Assembly: GCF_011777495.1 (NCBI RefSeq) | Contig: NZ_JAATJS010000001.1 | Coordinates: 620,001-684,000 of the forward strand | Reading direction: 5' to 3' | From: Microvirga terricola | Lineage (GTDB): Bacteria > Pseudomonadota > Alphaproteobacteria > Rhizobiales > Beijerinckiaceae | Length of the DNA: 64,000 nucleotides | Shown: in pieces, positions 1 through 9,517 of the stretch | How positions within the stretch are numbered: position 1 is the stretch's first letter | How the letters are laid out: the number at the start of each line of letters is the position of its first letter | Position numbers and translations under genes: made by a program | The notes under the pieces: model-generated | Databases searched by the model: none | What the model was told of the DNA's origin: nothing | The model's input: the letters and a program-made list of their open reading frames with translations, nothing else

Positions 1-386
1 TTCAACGCCACGGCGGCGAGCGCCGAGCCCGAGCCCAACAGGTTGTGGCCGCAGCCATGGCCCGGCGTGCCCGCCTTCGTCGGCGCATGTTCCGTCACGC
101 CGGAAATTTGCGCGAGATCGGGCAGCGCATCGAACTCGCCCAGAATGCCGACGATGGGGCCGCCTTTGCCCGCCTCCGCCACGAAGGCCGTCGCCATGCC
201 GCCCACGTTACGCGTAATACTAAAGCCCTCGGCTTCGAGCATTGTGATCTGCTCCTCGACCGCGCGATGCTCCTCGAAAGCCAACTCCGGCATGGCCCAG
301 ATGCGGTCGCTCGAATCACAGAAGGCCTTGCTCTTCGCCTCCACGCGGCGGGCGATTTCATCGAGGCTCAGGCGGTCGTTCAGCAT
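1..386 (-). CDS. M20 family amidohydrolase (AbgB-like), N-terminal part
   Basis: Only the first 128 codons are inside the window; the rest lies beyond position 1. The protein starts MLNDRLSLDEIARRVEAK and contains GEFDALP and PGHGCGHNLLG, the first metal-binding blocks of the M20 aminoacyl/p-aminobenzoyl-glutamate hydrolase (AbgB) branch. These enzymes are zinc or manganese amidohydrolases that cleave acyl-amino acid or folate-breakdown amides in the cytoplasm. The ATG at 384-386 is the first start in frame and the upstream gene ends 31 bases away in the same direction, so the two may be co-transcribed. The substrate cannot be told from this fragment. Confidence 0.85.
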   Translation of the reverse strand, partial: MLNDRLSLDEIARRVEAKSKAFCDSSDRIWAMPELAFEEHRAVEEQITMLEAEGFSITRNVGGMATAFVAEAGKGGPIVGILGEFDALPDLAQISGVTEHAPTKAGTPGHGCGHNLLGSGSALAAVAL

Positions 387-417
387 GGCGTTGTTCCTCA
401 GGTGTTTTATCGTTTGT

Positions 418-1008
418 TCAAGCGGCGATGTCGTTGCTGGTCAGCCGCTCGATAGTGCGGTTGTGCAGGCGAAAGACGACGTCCTGCGGCTCTGATTGAT
501 GCAGCGCGGCGTCGTGGTCGAGACCTGCATAGACGCCGCGCAAAATCTTGCCGAAGAAGCCGTGCGCGACGGCGATGGTCGGCTGCGTCACGGATTGCAG
601 CCATGCGCTCGCCCGCTTTCGAGCCTCATCGACCGTTTCGCCATCGGGCGAGCGGAAATACCAGTCGTGATCCGTCGCGCCAGTGAGGCGCCCCGGCCAG
701 CGCGCCTCGACTTCGGGGCGGGTCAAGCCGTCCCACGAACCCATCGTGAGTTCGGCCAATTGCGGATCGGTCTCAAGGGACAGCCCCAGCGCCTCGCTGA
801 CGAAGCCAGCCGTCTGGCGCGCGCGTCCGAGCGGGCTTGAAACGAGACGTAAGGCGGGCCGTGGCCCGAGCTCACGGAGCAGAATCGAGGCCATCAGAGC
901 GGCCTGATTCCGTCCCTTCTCGGTCAGGGGCGAGTCGAGATGGCCCTGGAGCCTTCCGGCCCGGTTCCATTCGGTTTCGCCATGACGGAGGAAATACAAA
1001 GGAGGCAT
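418..1008 (-). CDS. histidine phosphatase family protein (phosphoglycerate mutase-like)
   Basis: A 196-residue protein of the histidine phosphatase superfamily. The N-terminus MPPLYFLRHGETEWN carries the RHG catalytic motif (phosphorylated His at about residue 9), and VAHGFFGK near residue 155 gives the second catalytic histidine. The LQGHLDSPLTEKG stretch is typical of the GpmB/CobC-like branch, cytoplasmic phosphatases with varied small phosphoester substrates. The start at 1008 is preferred over an upstream extension because the fold begins immediately after it and AGGAGG-like bases are not present further upstream. It is followed by the amidohydrolase gene on the same strand. Substrate unknown. 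Confidence 0.88.
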   Translation of the reverse strand: MPPLYFLRHGETEWNRAGRLQGHLDSPLTEKGRNQAALMASILLRELGPRPALRLVSSPLGRARQTAGFVSEALGLSLETDPQLAELTMGSWDGLTRPEVEARWPGRLTGATDHDWYFRSPDGETVDEARKRASAWLQSVTQPTIAVAHGFFGKILRGVYAGLDHDAALHQSEPQDVVFRLHNRTIERLTSNDIAA

Positions 1009-1161
1009 GACGCGTTTTTTAGAACAGGTTGCCGCGCGCTGAAACTGCTTTGCGGTGAGACGAGCCATGCCTTTGTCACATCGACAGCCGCGATCATTGC
1101 CATTTGCGGCGGCGGGACGTGACGATATGATCGCCGCCGATTTGTGAACGGGGAGAACGTT

Positions 1162-2292
1162 GTGACGTCAGTGTGGGCCATTGGATTGATGACGGGAACC
1201 GTTCTCGACGGCAATATCGACATCGCCTTGATCAAGACGGATGGGCAGACCATCCAGGAATTCGGTCCCTGGACGCTCGCCCCCTATCCGGCCGGGCTGA
1301 CGCCTCTGCTGCGCAAGTCCATGGAGCAGGCCCGCGACTGGAATTTTCAGGGGCCGGAGCCCACAATTTTCGCCGAAGCCGAGGATGCGCTGACCCGCGC
1401 GCAATCGGCCGCGGTCACGGCCTTTCTCGCGAAGGAGGGCATCAAGCCCTCCGACATCGCGGTCATCGGCTTTCACGGCCAGACCATGCTGCACCGCGCC
1501 CCCGATGGCGCGCGCCACGGCCAGACGCGCCAGCTCGGCAACGGCGCCCTCATGGCGAAGCTTGTCGGCACTAGCGTCGCATTCGATTTCCGCACCGCCG
1601 ACATGGCAGCCGGCGGCCAGGGCGCGCCGCTGGCGGCGAGCTACCACGTCGCGCTGCTGCGCAGCATCGATGCCAAGCCGAATTCGGCGGTGCTCAACCT
1701 CGGCGGCGTGAGCAACGTCACGTGGTGGGGCGGCGGCGACACCATGATCGCCTTCGACACCGGCCCGGCCAATGCGCCGCTCAATGACTGGATCCGCCAG
1801 CACGGCCTCGGCGACATGGACCGCGACGGCCTGATCGCCTCGCGCGGCACAGTGGACGAGGCGCGTCTCGCCAAGCTTTTGGAACACCCCTATCTCACCG
1901 CCGCCTACCCGAAGTCGCTGGATCGTAACGACTTCACCGCCGCGATGGCCGAGGGCCTGAGCCTGGAGGACGGCGCCGCGACGCTTACCGCCTTCACGGC
2001 AGGAGCCGTGGGCAAGGCGCTCGATCTCCTGCCGCAGCGCCCGCCGCGTCTCATTCTCAGCGGCGGCGGACGGCGCAACCCGACACTCGTCAAGGAGATC
2101 GCCAAGCGCGCCAAGGTCGAGCCGGTGATGTCCGAAGCGGTCGGCTGGCGCGGCGATGCGGTGGAAGCGGAATGCTTCGCCTTCCTCGCGGTACGCGCCC
2201 TTCGCGGCATGCCGATCAGCTTCCCGCTGACCACCGGCGTGAAGCAGCCGATCACCGGCGGGCGGCTGGCAATGGTCGATATGGCTGCTTAA
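1162..2292 (+). CDS. anmK: anhydro-N-acetylmuramic acid kinase
   Basis: AnmK phosphorylates and opens 1,6-anhydro-MurNAc released by lytic transglycosylases, giving MurNAc-6-phosphate for peptidoglycan recycling in the cytoplasm. The 376-residue protein has the family blocks [10 protein letters not shown] (phosphate-binding loop near residue 9), [52 protein letters not shown] and LSGGGRRNP. The GTG at 1162 is chosen because GGGGAG lies about seven bases upstream; an in-frame GTG at 1144 has no such site. The last four bases overlap the convergent ATPase gene. Length is normal for the family. Confidence 0.95.
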   Translation: MTSVWAIGLMTGTVLDGNIDIALIKTDGQTIQEFGPWTLAPYPAGLTPLLRKSMEQARDWNFQGPEPTIFAEAEDALTRAQSAAVTAFLAKEGIKPSDIAVIGFHGQTMLHRAPDGARHGQTRQLGNGALMAKLVGTSVAFDFRTADMAAGGQGAPLAASYHVALLRSIDAKPNSAVLNLGGVSNVTWWGGGDTMIAFDTGPANAPLNDWIRQHGLGDMDRDGLIASRGTVDEARLAKLLEHPYLTAAYPKSLDRNDFTAAMAEGLSLEDGAATLTAFTAGAVGKALDLLPQRPPRLILSGGGRRNPTLVKEIAKRAKVEPVMSEAVGWRGDAVEAECFAFLAVRALRGMPISFPLTTGVKQPITGGRLAMVDMAA

Positions 2293-3839
2293 GAGCCCAG
2301 CGCGAAAAGATCCTGGCCGCCCGGCGCCTGAGGCTCCTCAAAGGCGTTGGGGTCGCCCGGCCCCGTTTCCCAGCCGAGATCGGGCAGGGCGATGATGCGC
2401 AGACCCCGCGGGTCGTTGCGCGTCACCACGAAGTTGCGGCTTTCCATGTAGGCCACGAGGCGGCGGGCCCGGCCCGGGGAGCGGCTGCCGCAGGCGCGCG
2501 CGATCTCGCCGTCCGGCGGGCAGGGCGCGCCCTCCATCGCCGCGCGGGCGAGGAGCAGATAGACGCCCTGGATGTCCTCTTCCAGATCGGTGGCGAAGGC
2601 CACCGCGCGGTCCCATTCCGAGCCTTCGGCGGTGGCCGTGTTCACGCCCGCGCGCGCGACGGCGAGGCGGCGGCGGAAGGCGGGGAGGTTCAAGGGCTCG
2701 CCGCTGACGCGGCGGATGCGGCAGCGCACCAGAAAGTCCTGATAGAGCACCGCCACGGTGCGGAACGCCGCCTCCGGGGCGTCCAAAATTTCGCGCAGGA
2801 TCGCGTCGAGGGCAGCCTCGCGCTCGGCCTTCGTCTCTTCCGTCACCTCGGCCGGTGCCTCCGGCGCGCTGGCCGGGCGGGTGCGGGCGAGCTGCGCCAG
2901 CAGGTCGTTGGTGGACGGCGCGGGTGGCGGTGGAGGGGCACGGCGTGGAGCGACGGGCCTTGCGACCATTTCGTCTTCGCCCGCCTTGAAGATCAAGTCG
3001 CGGGCATCCTCGGTCGGCTGCTCCGGCAGGGGCAGGAGTTTGAAGCTGCCGCTGCGCGCCGCGGTTTCGACCACGCCGATGCGGATCGGCAGGGGGCGGC
3101 GCGACAAAGCGGGGCCGAGGGCCACGAAATGTCCGCGCTCGAGATCGCGGAACATCTCGGCTTGGCGGCGCTCCATGCCCAACAGGTCGGCGGCGCGGGC
3201 CATATCGATGTCCAAAAAGGTGCGGCCCATCAGGAAGTTGGAGGCTTCCGCCGCCACGTTCTTGGCGAGCTTCGCCAGACGTTGTGTCGCGATGATGCCC
3301 GCAAGGCCGCGCTTACGGCCTCGGCACATGAGATTGGTCATGGCACCCAGCGAGACCTTTCGCGCCTCGTCGGACACCTCACCGGCGGCGGCGGGAGCGA
3401 AAAGCTGCGCCTCGTCCACCACCACCAGCATCGGGTACCAGAGGTCACGCTCCGCATCGAAGAGTCCGCCTAGAAAGGCCGCGGCGCAGCGCATCTGCGC
3501 CTCGGTGTCGAGGCCTTCCAGGCTCAGCACCACCGAGACCCGGTGCTGCCGCACGCGGGCGGCGATGCGCTGCAAGTCGCCCTCGCTGCGCGCCGCATCC
3601 ACCACCACATGGCCGAACTTGTCCGCCAGCGTAACGAAATCGCCCTCGGGGTCGATCACCGCCTGCTGCACATAAGGCGCGCTCTGCTCCAGCAGGCGGC
3701 GCAGCAGGTGGGACTTGCCGGAGCCGGAATTGCCCTGGACGAGCAGGCGCGTCGCCAGAAGCTCCTCCAGGTCGAGCAGGGCCGGGCCATTGGACGCCGC
3801 CCCGGAGGACGCGATCCCCATGTCGATGCCGACCTTCAT
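2289..3839 (-). CDS. HerA-like (DUF87) ATP-binding protein
   Basis: A 516-residue P-loop ATPase. Walker A is GNSGSGKS near residue 37, Walker B with the adjacent glutamate is [12 protein letters not shown] near residue 140, and IATQRLAKL near residue 185 fits the sensor/arginine region of HerA-FtsK ATPases. The second half is proline-rich (about residues 295-320) followed by a helical tail. HerA-type enzymes form hexamers that pump DNA, often with a NurA nuclease; no nuclease gene is adjacent, so a DNA-end processing role is only an inference. The N-terminus is [13 protein letters not shown]. The gene stands alone, converging on anmK with a 4-base overlap. Confidence 0.8.
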   Translation of the reverse strand: MKVGIDMGIASSGAASNGPALLDLEELLATRLLVQGNSGSGKSHLLRRLLEQSAPYVQQAVIDPEGDFVTLADKFGHVVVDAARSEGDLQRIAARVRQHRVSVVLSLEGLDTEAQMRCAAAFLGGLFDAERDLWYPMLVVVDEAQLFAPAAAGEVSDEARKVSLGAMTNLMCRGRKRGLAGIIATQRLAKLAKNVAAEASNFLMGRTFLDIDMARAADLLGMERRQAEMFRDLERGHFVALGPALSRRPLPIRIGVVETAARSGSFKLLPLPEQPTEDARDLIFKAGEDEMVARPVAPRRAPPPPPAPSTNDLLAQLARTRPASAPEAPAEVTEETKAEREAALDAILREILDAPEAAFRTVAVLYQDFLVRCRIRRVSGEPLNLPAFRRRLAVARAGVNTATAEGSEWDRAVAFATDLEEDIQGVYLLLARAAMEGAPCPPDGEIARACGSRSPGRARRLVAYMESRNFVVTRNDPRGLRIIALPDLGWETGPGDPNAFEEPQAPGGQDLFALGS

Positions 3840-4039
3840 GCCCGTTCGATTCCCACCTTTGCGTTGCCGATGAAGGTTCTCCCTAGCACGGCAAGGTCAG
3901 GAAAGGGGCAGAATCGACCGAGGCTTTCCACAATCTTGGCCGCCCGACGGCTGCGGATTTAGGGTCGCAGGGCCTAAGGGGGAGGGAAATGGTGCTGGCG
4001 GCGAGATGCCTCATCCCGCTCACGCTGGCGCTTCCTAAA

Positions 4040-4057
4040 TGACTGGCTAGTCAGTCA
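4040..4057. promoter_or_regulatory. operator-like inverted repeat upstream of the TetR gene
   Basis: TGACTGGCT joined directly to AGTCAGTCA forms an 18-base inverted repeat with one mismatched pair, 15 bases before the TetR start codon. Size and position suit autoregulation of the export operon by its own TetR repressor. No other copy was noticed in the intergenic region. The link to the regulator is inferred. Confidence 0.6.
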
Positions 4058-4072
4058 TGGGAACCAAAAAAG

Positions 4073-4738
4073 ATGCCTCGCGCATCGCCGCTTAAGGTTT
4101 CGCGGCGCCCCTCGCGCCGGGCTCCGGCCCGCAGCGAGGAGGACCGGCAGGAGAAGTTCAACCACATCCTTGACGCCGCCCTCGACGTGTTTTCCGAAAA
4201 GGGCTTCGCACGCAGCCGCCTGGAGGATGTCGCGGCGCGGGCGGGCATCGCCAAGGGCACGATCTATCTTTACGTGCCGTCGAAGCAGGGGCTTTTTGAA
4301 GCGCTGATCCATTCCGGCATCGGCGGCGCGGTCGAGGAGTTGGAGGGGCGCCTCACGTCTCTTGATGGCTCCGCCGAGATGCAGCTGCGTGCGCTGTTTC
4401 ATTTCTTCCGCACGGAGATTTTGGGAACCCGCCGCCGCAACATCGTGCGGCTCTTGATCGTGGAGGCGGAGCGCATCCCGGCGCTCGCCGATTTCTACTA
4501 TCGCGAGGTGCTGACGCGGGCGCTTCGCCTGTTGCGCACCATCGCGTGCGATGCGGTGGCGCGCGGCGAGTTCACCTCCGACGAACTCGTGCGCTTCCCG
4601 CAATTGATCGTGGCTCCCGGCCTCGTGGCGCTGATCTGGTCCGAGCTTTTTCAGCGCATCGAACCTATCGACATCGAGGCGATGTTCGAGGCGCATCTTT
4701 CGCTGCTCATGCGGGCGCTGAAGGAGGATGCGGCATGA
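4073..4738 (+). CDS. TetR/AcrR family transcriptional repressor
   Basis: A 221-residue regulator. After a basic N-terminal tail of about 25 residues comes the TetR DNA-binding domain (ILDAALDVFSEKGFARSRLEDVAARAGIA and KGTIYLYVPSKQGLF read across the HTH at about residues 32-75). The C-terminal ligand domain ends with LSLLMRALKEDAA. It is the first gene of a tightly packed operon: its stop overlaps the start of the HlyD gene as ATGA. Such regulators usually repress the pump that removes their ligand, and the palindrome at 4040-4057 is the likely operator. The arrangement resembles E. coli CecR with ybhGFSR. Ribosome binding site is weak. Confidence 0.9.
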   Translation: MPRASPLKVSRRPSRRAPARSEEDRQEKFNHILDAALDVFSEKGFARSRLEDVAARAGIAKGTIYLYVPSKQGLFEALIHSGIGGAVEELEGRLTSLDGSAEMQLRALFHFFRTEILGTRRRNIVRLLIVEAERIPALADFYYREVLTRALRLLRTIACDAVARGEFTSDELVRFPQLIVAPGLVALIWSELFQRIEPIDIEAMFEAHLSLLMRALKEDAA

Positions 4739-5715
4739 ATCGGACGATTCTCGCCGTGTTCGCGCTCATCCTTGTGGTCGGAGGCGTGATCGCCTGGGTC
4801 ATCTGGCGCAGCGAGCAAGGCACCAACTCTTTCCAGGGTTATGTGGAGGGCTACTACGTCTATGCCGCCCCGGAGACGGGCGGACGCATCGAAAACCTGA
4901 CCGTGGATTCGGGCTCGCAGGTCAAGGCCGGACAATTCGTGTTCCAGATCGAAGGCTCGATGCAGCAGGCGCAGCGCGATCAGGCGGCGGCGCAGCTGCA
5001 GCAGGCCCAGTCGCAGCTCACCAATCTCCAGGCCTCCCTGCAACGCCCGGAAGAAATCGCCGTACTGCAGGCGCAGGAACGCTCGGCGCAGGCGCAACTA
5101 ACCCTGTCCACCAACGAACTGCAGCGTCAGCAGACGCTTTTCGAGCGCGGCATCAGCGCAAAGACGACCTTTGACCAGGCCAAGGCGACGAACGACCGCG
5201 ACAAGGCGGCGCTCGAAGCCGTGCAGCGCCAGATCAGCGCGGGGCGGATCGCGGCACGCACGGCCGAGATCCAGGCTGCGGAAGCGAATGTGAAAGCGTC
5301 GCAGGCCAATCTCGACCAGGCCGAGACGCGCTTGGCGAAGCTGAAGGTTTATGCGCCCGCCGATGGGCAGGTGCAGGATGTCTTTTTCCGGACCGGCGAG
5401 GTGGCCAATGCCGGCCAGCCGGTGCTCTCCATCCTGCCGCCGGGCAACCGGCGCATCCGCTTCTACGTGCCGGAGCCGAAGCTCTCGACCATCGCGCTCG
5501 GGCAAGTGGTGGGCGTCGCCTGCGACAATTGTCAGAAGGGCCTGACCGCAAAAATCACGTTCATCTCCCACGACGCGGAATTCACGCCCCCGGTGATCTT
5601 CAGCCTGGCGGAGCGGGCGAAGTTGGTCTTTCGCGTCGAGGCGACGCCGATTGGCGATTACGTGCTGCCCGTAGGCCAGCCGGTTGACGTGATCCCGTCG
5701 GAGAAACGCCCATGA
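4735..5715 (+). CDS. HlyD family membrane fusion protein (YbhG-like)
   Basis: A 326-residue periplasmic adaptor. One N-terminal membrane anchor (about residues 4-24) is followed by a lipoyl-like half (RIENLTVDSGSQVKAGQ), a long Gln/Ala-rich coiled-coil hairpin (about residues 80-195) and the second lipoyl half (LKVYAPADGQVQDVFFRTGE). Such proteins connect an inner-membrane ABC pump to the outer membrane. The start ATG overlaps the TetR stop and the stop overlaps the next start, so translation is probably coupled along the operon. No outer-membrane channel gene is nearby; a shared TolC-type protein would be needed. Substrate unknown. Confidence 0.92.
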   Translation: MNRTILAVFALILVVGGVIAWVIWRSEQGTNSFQGYVEGYYVYAAPETGGRIENLTVDSGSQVKAGQFVFQIEGSMQQAQRDQAAAQLQQAQSQLTNLQASLQRPEEIAVLQAQERSAQAQLTLSTNELQRQQTLFERGISAKTTFDQAKATNDRDKAALEAVQRQISAGRIAARTAEIQAAEANVKASQANLDQAETRLAKLKVYAPADGQVQDVFFRTGEVANAGQPVLSILPPGNRRIRFYVPEPKLSTIALGQVVGVACDNCQKGLTAKITFISHDAEFTPPVIFSLAERAKLVFRVEATPIGDYVLPVGQPVDVIPSEKRP

Positions 5716-6662
5716 CCGCACAAGCCAGCGCAGATCCGGTCTCGGACATCGTCATCGACGTTGAGGGCCTCACCAAATCCTTCGGCGGCCCGCCGGTGGT
5801 GAAAAACCTGACCATGCAGGTGCACAAGGGCCTGATCTACGGATTCCTCGGCCCCAACGGCAGCGGCAAGACCACGACCTTGCGGATGCTGTGCGGACTT
5901 CTTACGCCCGACAGCGGGCACGGCACGTGCCTCGGCTACGACATCCGCACGCAGACCACCGACATCAAGCGGCATGTGGGCTACATGACGCAGCGCTTCT
6001 CGCTCTATGCCGATCTATCGATCCGCGAGAACCTGGAATTCGTGGCCCGAATCTACAACCTCGACCAGCCGCGCAAAGCCGCGCAGGATGCCATCGTGCG
6101 GCTTGGCCTGGAAAGGCGCGCGGATCAACTGGCGGGCGATCTCTCGGGCGGGTGGAAGCAGCGTCTCGCGCTCGGCGCATGCATTCTGCCGCAGCCGGAG
6201 CTGCTGCTTCTCGACGAGCCGACTGCGGGTGTCGATCCGAAGGCGCGGCGCGATTTCTGGGACGAGATCCATCGCCTCGCGCATGAGGGCCTGACCGTTC
6301 TCGTCTCGACCCATTACATGGACGAGGCCGAGCGCTGCCATGAGATCACCTACATCGCCTATGGCGAGATCTTGGCCCATGGCAAGGTCGCCGAGGTCGT
6401 CGCTGAGGCGCATCTGTCGACCTACATCGTGACGGGGCCGCAACTCGCGGAGCTCGCGGAGGAGCTGGAAAAGCGCGACGGCGTCGACATGGTCGCGCCC
6501 TTCGGCGTCGAGCTTCATGTGAGCGGACGCGACGGGAAAAAGCTCGAAGCGGCGACAGCCGACTTGCGCGCGAAGGGGCCGCAGGTCTGGACGCGCGGCG
6601 AGCCGACGCTCGAGGATGTGTTCATCGACCTGATGAGCCGCGTGCCGGATAACAGCGTATGA
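5712..6662 (+). CDS. ABC-2 type exporter ATPase (YbhF-like)
   Basis: A 316-residue ABC ATPase with GPNGSGKT (Walker A, residues 47-54), an LSGGWKQR signature, LLLLDEPTAGVDP (Walker B) and STHYMDEAERC (H-loop). The tail after about residue 225 is the extra domain usual in ABC-2 drug exporters. It powers the permease encoded immediately downstream. E. coli YbhF has two ATPase halves; this one has a single half, so the working unit would need two copies. The start overlaps the HlyD stop and the stop overlaps the permease start as ATGA. Confidence 0.93.
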   Translation: MTAQASADPVSDIVIDVEGLTKSFGGPPVVKNLTMQVHKGLIYGFLGPNGSGKTTTLRMLCGLLTPDSGHGTCLGYDIRTQTTDIKRHVGYMTQRFSLYADLSIRENLEFVARIYNLDQPRKAAQDAIVRLGLERRADQLAGDLSGGWKQRLALGACILPQPELLLLDEPTAGVDPKARRDFWDEIHRLAHEGLTVLVSTHYMDEAERCHEITYIAYGEILAHGKVAEVVAEAHLSTYIVTGPQLAELAEELEKRDGVDMVAPFGVELHVSGRDGKKLEAATADLRAKGPQVWTRGEPTLEDVFIDLMSRVPDNSV

Positions 6663-7828
6663 GCAACGGAAGCGACATCGACCGGCGCACGCGGGGCTTT
6701 CGCGCCTCGCTCGCGCGGTTGCGCGCGACCTTCATCAAGGAATTCCTGCAACTGCGCCGCGACCGGCTGACCTTCGCGACGATGCTCTTCATCCCGCTCA
6801 TGCAGCTTCTGTTGTTCGGCACGGCCATCAACACCAATCCGCGCCACCTCCCGACGGCGGTGTTGATCCAGGACGACAGCTCCTTTGCGCGCTCCTACCT
6901 CGCCGCCATGCGCGCCACCGATTATTTCGACATCAGCCTGAATGCGACGAGCGAGGCGGATCTCGACCATCTCATCCGGTCGGGACAGGCGCTCTTCGGC
7001 GTGCAGATCCCGGCCCATTTCGGACGCGACCTGATCCGCGGCGACCGGCCCGAGATTTTGGTTATCGCGGATGCCACCGATCCCACGGCGACGGGAAACG
7101 CGATCGCGGCGCTCAACAGAATCACGGAGACGGTGTTCTCCCGCGAGCTGACCGGGCCCGCCGCGAACCTCGCGCCCAAGCCGCCGCCTTTCGATCTGCG
7201 TGTGCACTTACGCTACAACCCGGGCATCGAGACACGGCTCAATATCGTGCCGGGCTTGATGGGCACGATCCTGACGCTCACGATGCTGATTTTCACCGGC
7301 CTGTCGGTCACGCGCGAAATCGAGCGCGGCACCATGGAAAGCCTTTTGTCCATGCCGATCCGCCCGGTCGAGATCATGCTCGGCAAGATCGCGCCCTATC
7401 TGGTGGTCGGCGGCTTGCAGATGACGCTGATTTTGGGCGCCGCGTGGCTTCTCTTCGGCGTCCCCATCGAAGGCAGCCTGCCGCTTCTCCTGGCGCTGAC
7501 GCTCCTGTTCATCCTCGCCAATCTGTCCGTGGGCTACACATTCTCGACTATCGCCAAAAGCCAATTGCAGGCGATGCAGATGTCGTTCTTTTACTTTCTG
7601 CCGAACATGCTGTTGTCGGGCTTCCTGTTCCCGTTCAAAGGCATGCCGGGTTGGGCGCAGCATGTGGGCGAGTTTTTGCCCCTGACCCATTATTTGCGCA
7701 TCGTGCGCGGGATCATGCTGAAAAGCGCAACCTTCGTTGATTTGCAGTTTGACGTGCTGGCGCTCGCCCTCTTCACGCTTGCCGCGATGGCGCTTGCGGT
7801 GGCGCGGTTCCGGCAGACGTTGGATTGA
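6659..7828 (+). CDS. ABC-2 type exporter permease (YbhS/YbhR-like)
   Basis: A 389-residue membrane protein: one N-terminal transmembrane helix (about residues 37-55), a large periplasmic domain (to about 200), then five hydrophobic segments ending with the ABC-2 block FLPNMLLSGFLFPFKGMPGW and LPLTHYLRIVRGIM. It is the last gene of the TetR-HlyD-ATPase-permease operon and forms the transport path. E. coli has two permeases (YbhS, YbhR) in the matching operon; here only one is present, implying a homodimer. The gene converges on the DHA2 pump with only three bases between the stop codons. Confidence 0.93.
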   Translation: MSNGSDIDRRTRGFRASLARLRATFIKEFLQLRRDRLTFATMLFIPLMQLLLFGTAINTNPRHLPTAVLIQDDSSFARSYLAAMRATDYFDISLNATSEADLDHLIRSGQALFGVQIPAHFGRDLIRGDRPEILVIADATDPTATGNAIAALNRITETVFSRELTGPAANLAPKPPPFDLRVHLRYNPGIETRLNIVPGLMGTILTLTMLIFTGLSVTREIERGTMESLLSMPIRPVEIMLGKIAPYLVVGGLQMTLILGAAWLLFGVPIEGSLPLLLALTLLFILANLSVGYTFSTIAKSQLQAMQMSFFYFLPNMLLSGFLFPFKGMPGWAQHVGEFLPLTHYLRIVRGIMLKSATFVDLQFDVLALALFTLAAMALAVARFRQTLD

Positions 7829-7831
7829 ACG

Positions 7832-9343
7832 TCAATCCGCCACGGCCGCTTCCGCCGCCTTGATCGCGCTGCCGCGCAACGGCCGCTCTTCCATGGCGAA
7901 CAGGAACACGAAGGCGAGGCCGAAGCCGATCACCGCAGCGATGAAGACATAAGCGAAGACATCGGCGAGATTGACGCCGCTTCTTGCGGCGGAGGCGGCG
8001 AGCCTTTCGAAGCTCGCGGCGCCTTCGAGATGGGCGCCGCTCAGCACGATGGCGCCGAAGATCGCCACGATCAACGCACCGCCCAGCGAGCGGAAGAAGT
8101 TCGCGGTGCCCGTTGCGGTGCCGAGTTCATGCGGCGCGACTGCGTTCTGGATCGCGACCGTGGACACCGGCAACAGCGTGCCGAGGCCGATGCTGATGAT
8201 CGCCAGCACCGCTTCGATCGCCGCAATTGGCAGGCGATCGCCGAAGGCCGCAAGAACGCCGGTTGCCGCCATGGCAACGATGAGGCCAATGGTTGGCAGG
8301 CGCTTGTAGTGCTTCACGCGCGCCATGGTGCGGCCCGAAGCCGTTGCGCCCACGACCGTGCCTGCCATGAGGGGGATGAGCGCCAGGCCGGATTCGCTGG
8401 CGCTGAGCCCGCGCACCGCCTCGAAATAGACCGGCAGATAGATGGTGAGGCCGATATAGGTGCCCATGCCGAAGCAGGCCGATAGCGTGCCCATGCGAAC
8501 CACGGGATTGTGCAGCACGCCCGGCGGAATCAGCGGCTCGGATGCGCTCTTCATGCGCGCGGCAAACAACACCCAGAGCAGGGCTGAGCCTGCGAAAAGG
8601 CTCAAGATCGGCGGCGATCCCCACGGATAGCGCAGGCCGCCCCAGCTCAAGGCCAGAAGCAGCGAGACGGTCGCGGCCACGAGCAGCAGCGCGCCCAAAA
8701 GATCGAGCCGGTGCGGACGGTCGAAGCGCGGCAGCTTTTTCAGGCCGTGATAGGAGATGAAGAGAGCAATCAGCCCGAGCGGCAGATTGATCCAGAAGAT
8801 CACCGACCAGTGCAGGTGTTCGGCGAAAAAGCCGCCAAGCACCGGCCCGAGCAGGCTCGAGGTCATGAACACGCTGGCGAAATACACCTGGTACTTGGCA
8901 CGCTCCTTCGGCGGCACAAGATCGGCCACGATGGTCTGCGACAACGCCATCAGCCCGCCGCCGCCGAGACCCTGCACGCCGCGCGCCAGAATCAGCATGA
9001 GCATGGTCGGTGCGAGCGCGCAGGCGATGGAGCCGAGGATGAACACCACAATGCCGATCAGCATGGTGATACGCCGGCCATGGCTGTCGCTGAACTTGCC
9101 GTAGAGCGGCGTCACGGCGGTCGCGGTCAGAAGATACACCGTCACCACCCAGGGCAGATGCTCCAGGTCGCCCAGCTCGCGCCCCATGGTTGGCAGCGCG
9201 GTCGCGATGATCGTCTGGTCGAGCGCGGCCAACAGCAGCGCCAGCATGATGCCGATGATGATGGTGCGGATTTCGGCTTGGCTGAGCGCCGGCCTCGGCT
9301 GCTGCGCCGAGGGCTTGATCGTCGACTGATCCATGATGTCCAT
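7832..9343 (-). CDS. MFS drug efflux pump, DHA2 (14-TM) family
   Basis: A major facilitator of about 503 residues. LDQTIIATALPTMGRELG in the first helix is the DHA2 signature, LYGKFSDSHGRR is the MFS loop 2-3 motif, and GPVLGGFF is the antiporter motif C. The hydrophobic pattern fits 14 helices. DHA2 proteins export drugs or lipophilic ions using the proton gradient. The start is uncertain: ATG at 9343 is taken, ATG at 9334 and an upstream TTG at 9373 are alternatives and none has a strong ribosome-binding site. Two short inverted repeats lie upstream. Substrate unknown. Confidence 0.9.
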   Translation of the reverse strand: MDIMDQSTIKPSAQQPRPALSQAEIRTIIIGIMLALLLAALDQTIIATALPTMGRELGDLEHLPWVVTVYLLTATAVTPLYGKFSDSHGRRITMLIGIVVFILGSIACALAPTMLMLILARGVQGLGGGGLMALSQTIVADLVPPKERAKYQVYFASVFMTSSLLGPVLGGFFAEHLHWSVIFWINLPLGLIALFISYHGLKKLPRFDRPHRLDLLGALLLVAATVSLLLALSWGGLRYPWGSPPILSLFAGSALLWVLFAARMKSASEPLIPPGVLHNPVVRMGTLSACFGMGTYIGLTIYLPVYFEAVRGLSASESGLALIPLMAGTVVGATASGRTMARVKHYKRLPTIGLIVAMAATGVLAAFGDRLPIAAIEAVLAIISIGLGTLLPVSTVAIQNAVAPHELGTATGTANFFRSLGGALIVAIFGAIVLSGAHLEGAASFERLAASAARSGVNLADVFAYVFIAAVIGFGLAFVFLFAMEERPLRGSAIKAAEAAVAD

Positions 9344-9368
9344 CGCGTTACGCGCAGATGGTTTACGG

Positions 9369-9406
9369 GACAACCGTTATCTTGTCCTGAACAAGCCTGC
9401 AGGACA
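9369..9406. promoter_or_regulatory. overlapping inverted repeats upstream of the DHA2 pump
   Basis: GGACAA/TTGTCC (9369-9374 and 9383-9388) and TGTCCTG/CAGGACA (9383-9389 and 9400-9406) share an arm just upstream of the pump gene. They could be repressor sites, but no cognate regulator is adjacent on this side, so the role is a guess. Confidence 0.3.
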
Positions 9407-9517
9407 GGCATGCGCGCGGACCCTTTCCTTAAACGCGAGACGAAAATCCGGTTCCGGGACGGCTTGCGGAACGGCCCGACATCGCGCTAGCTGTGTAAGT
9501 TCTCGGAATGTTCCTTC

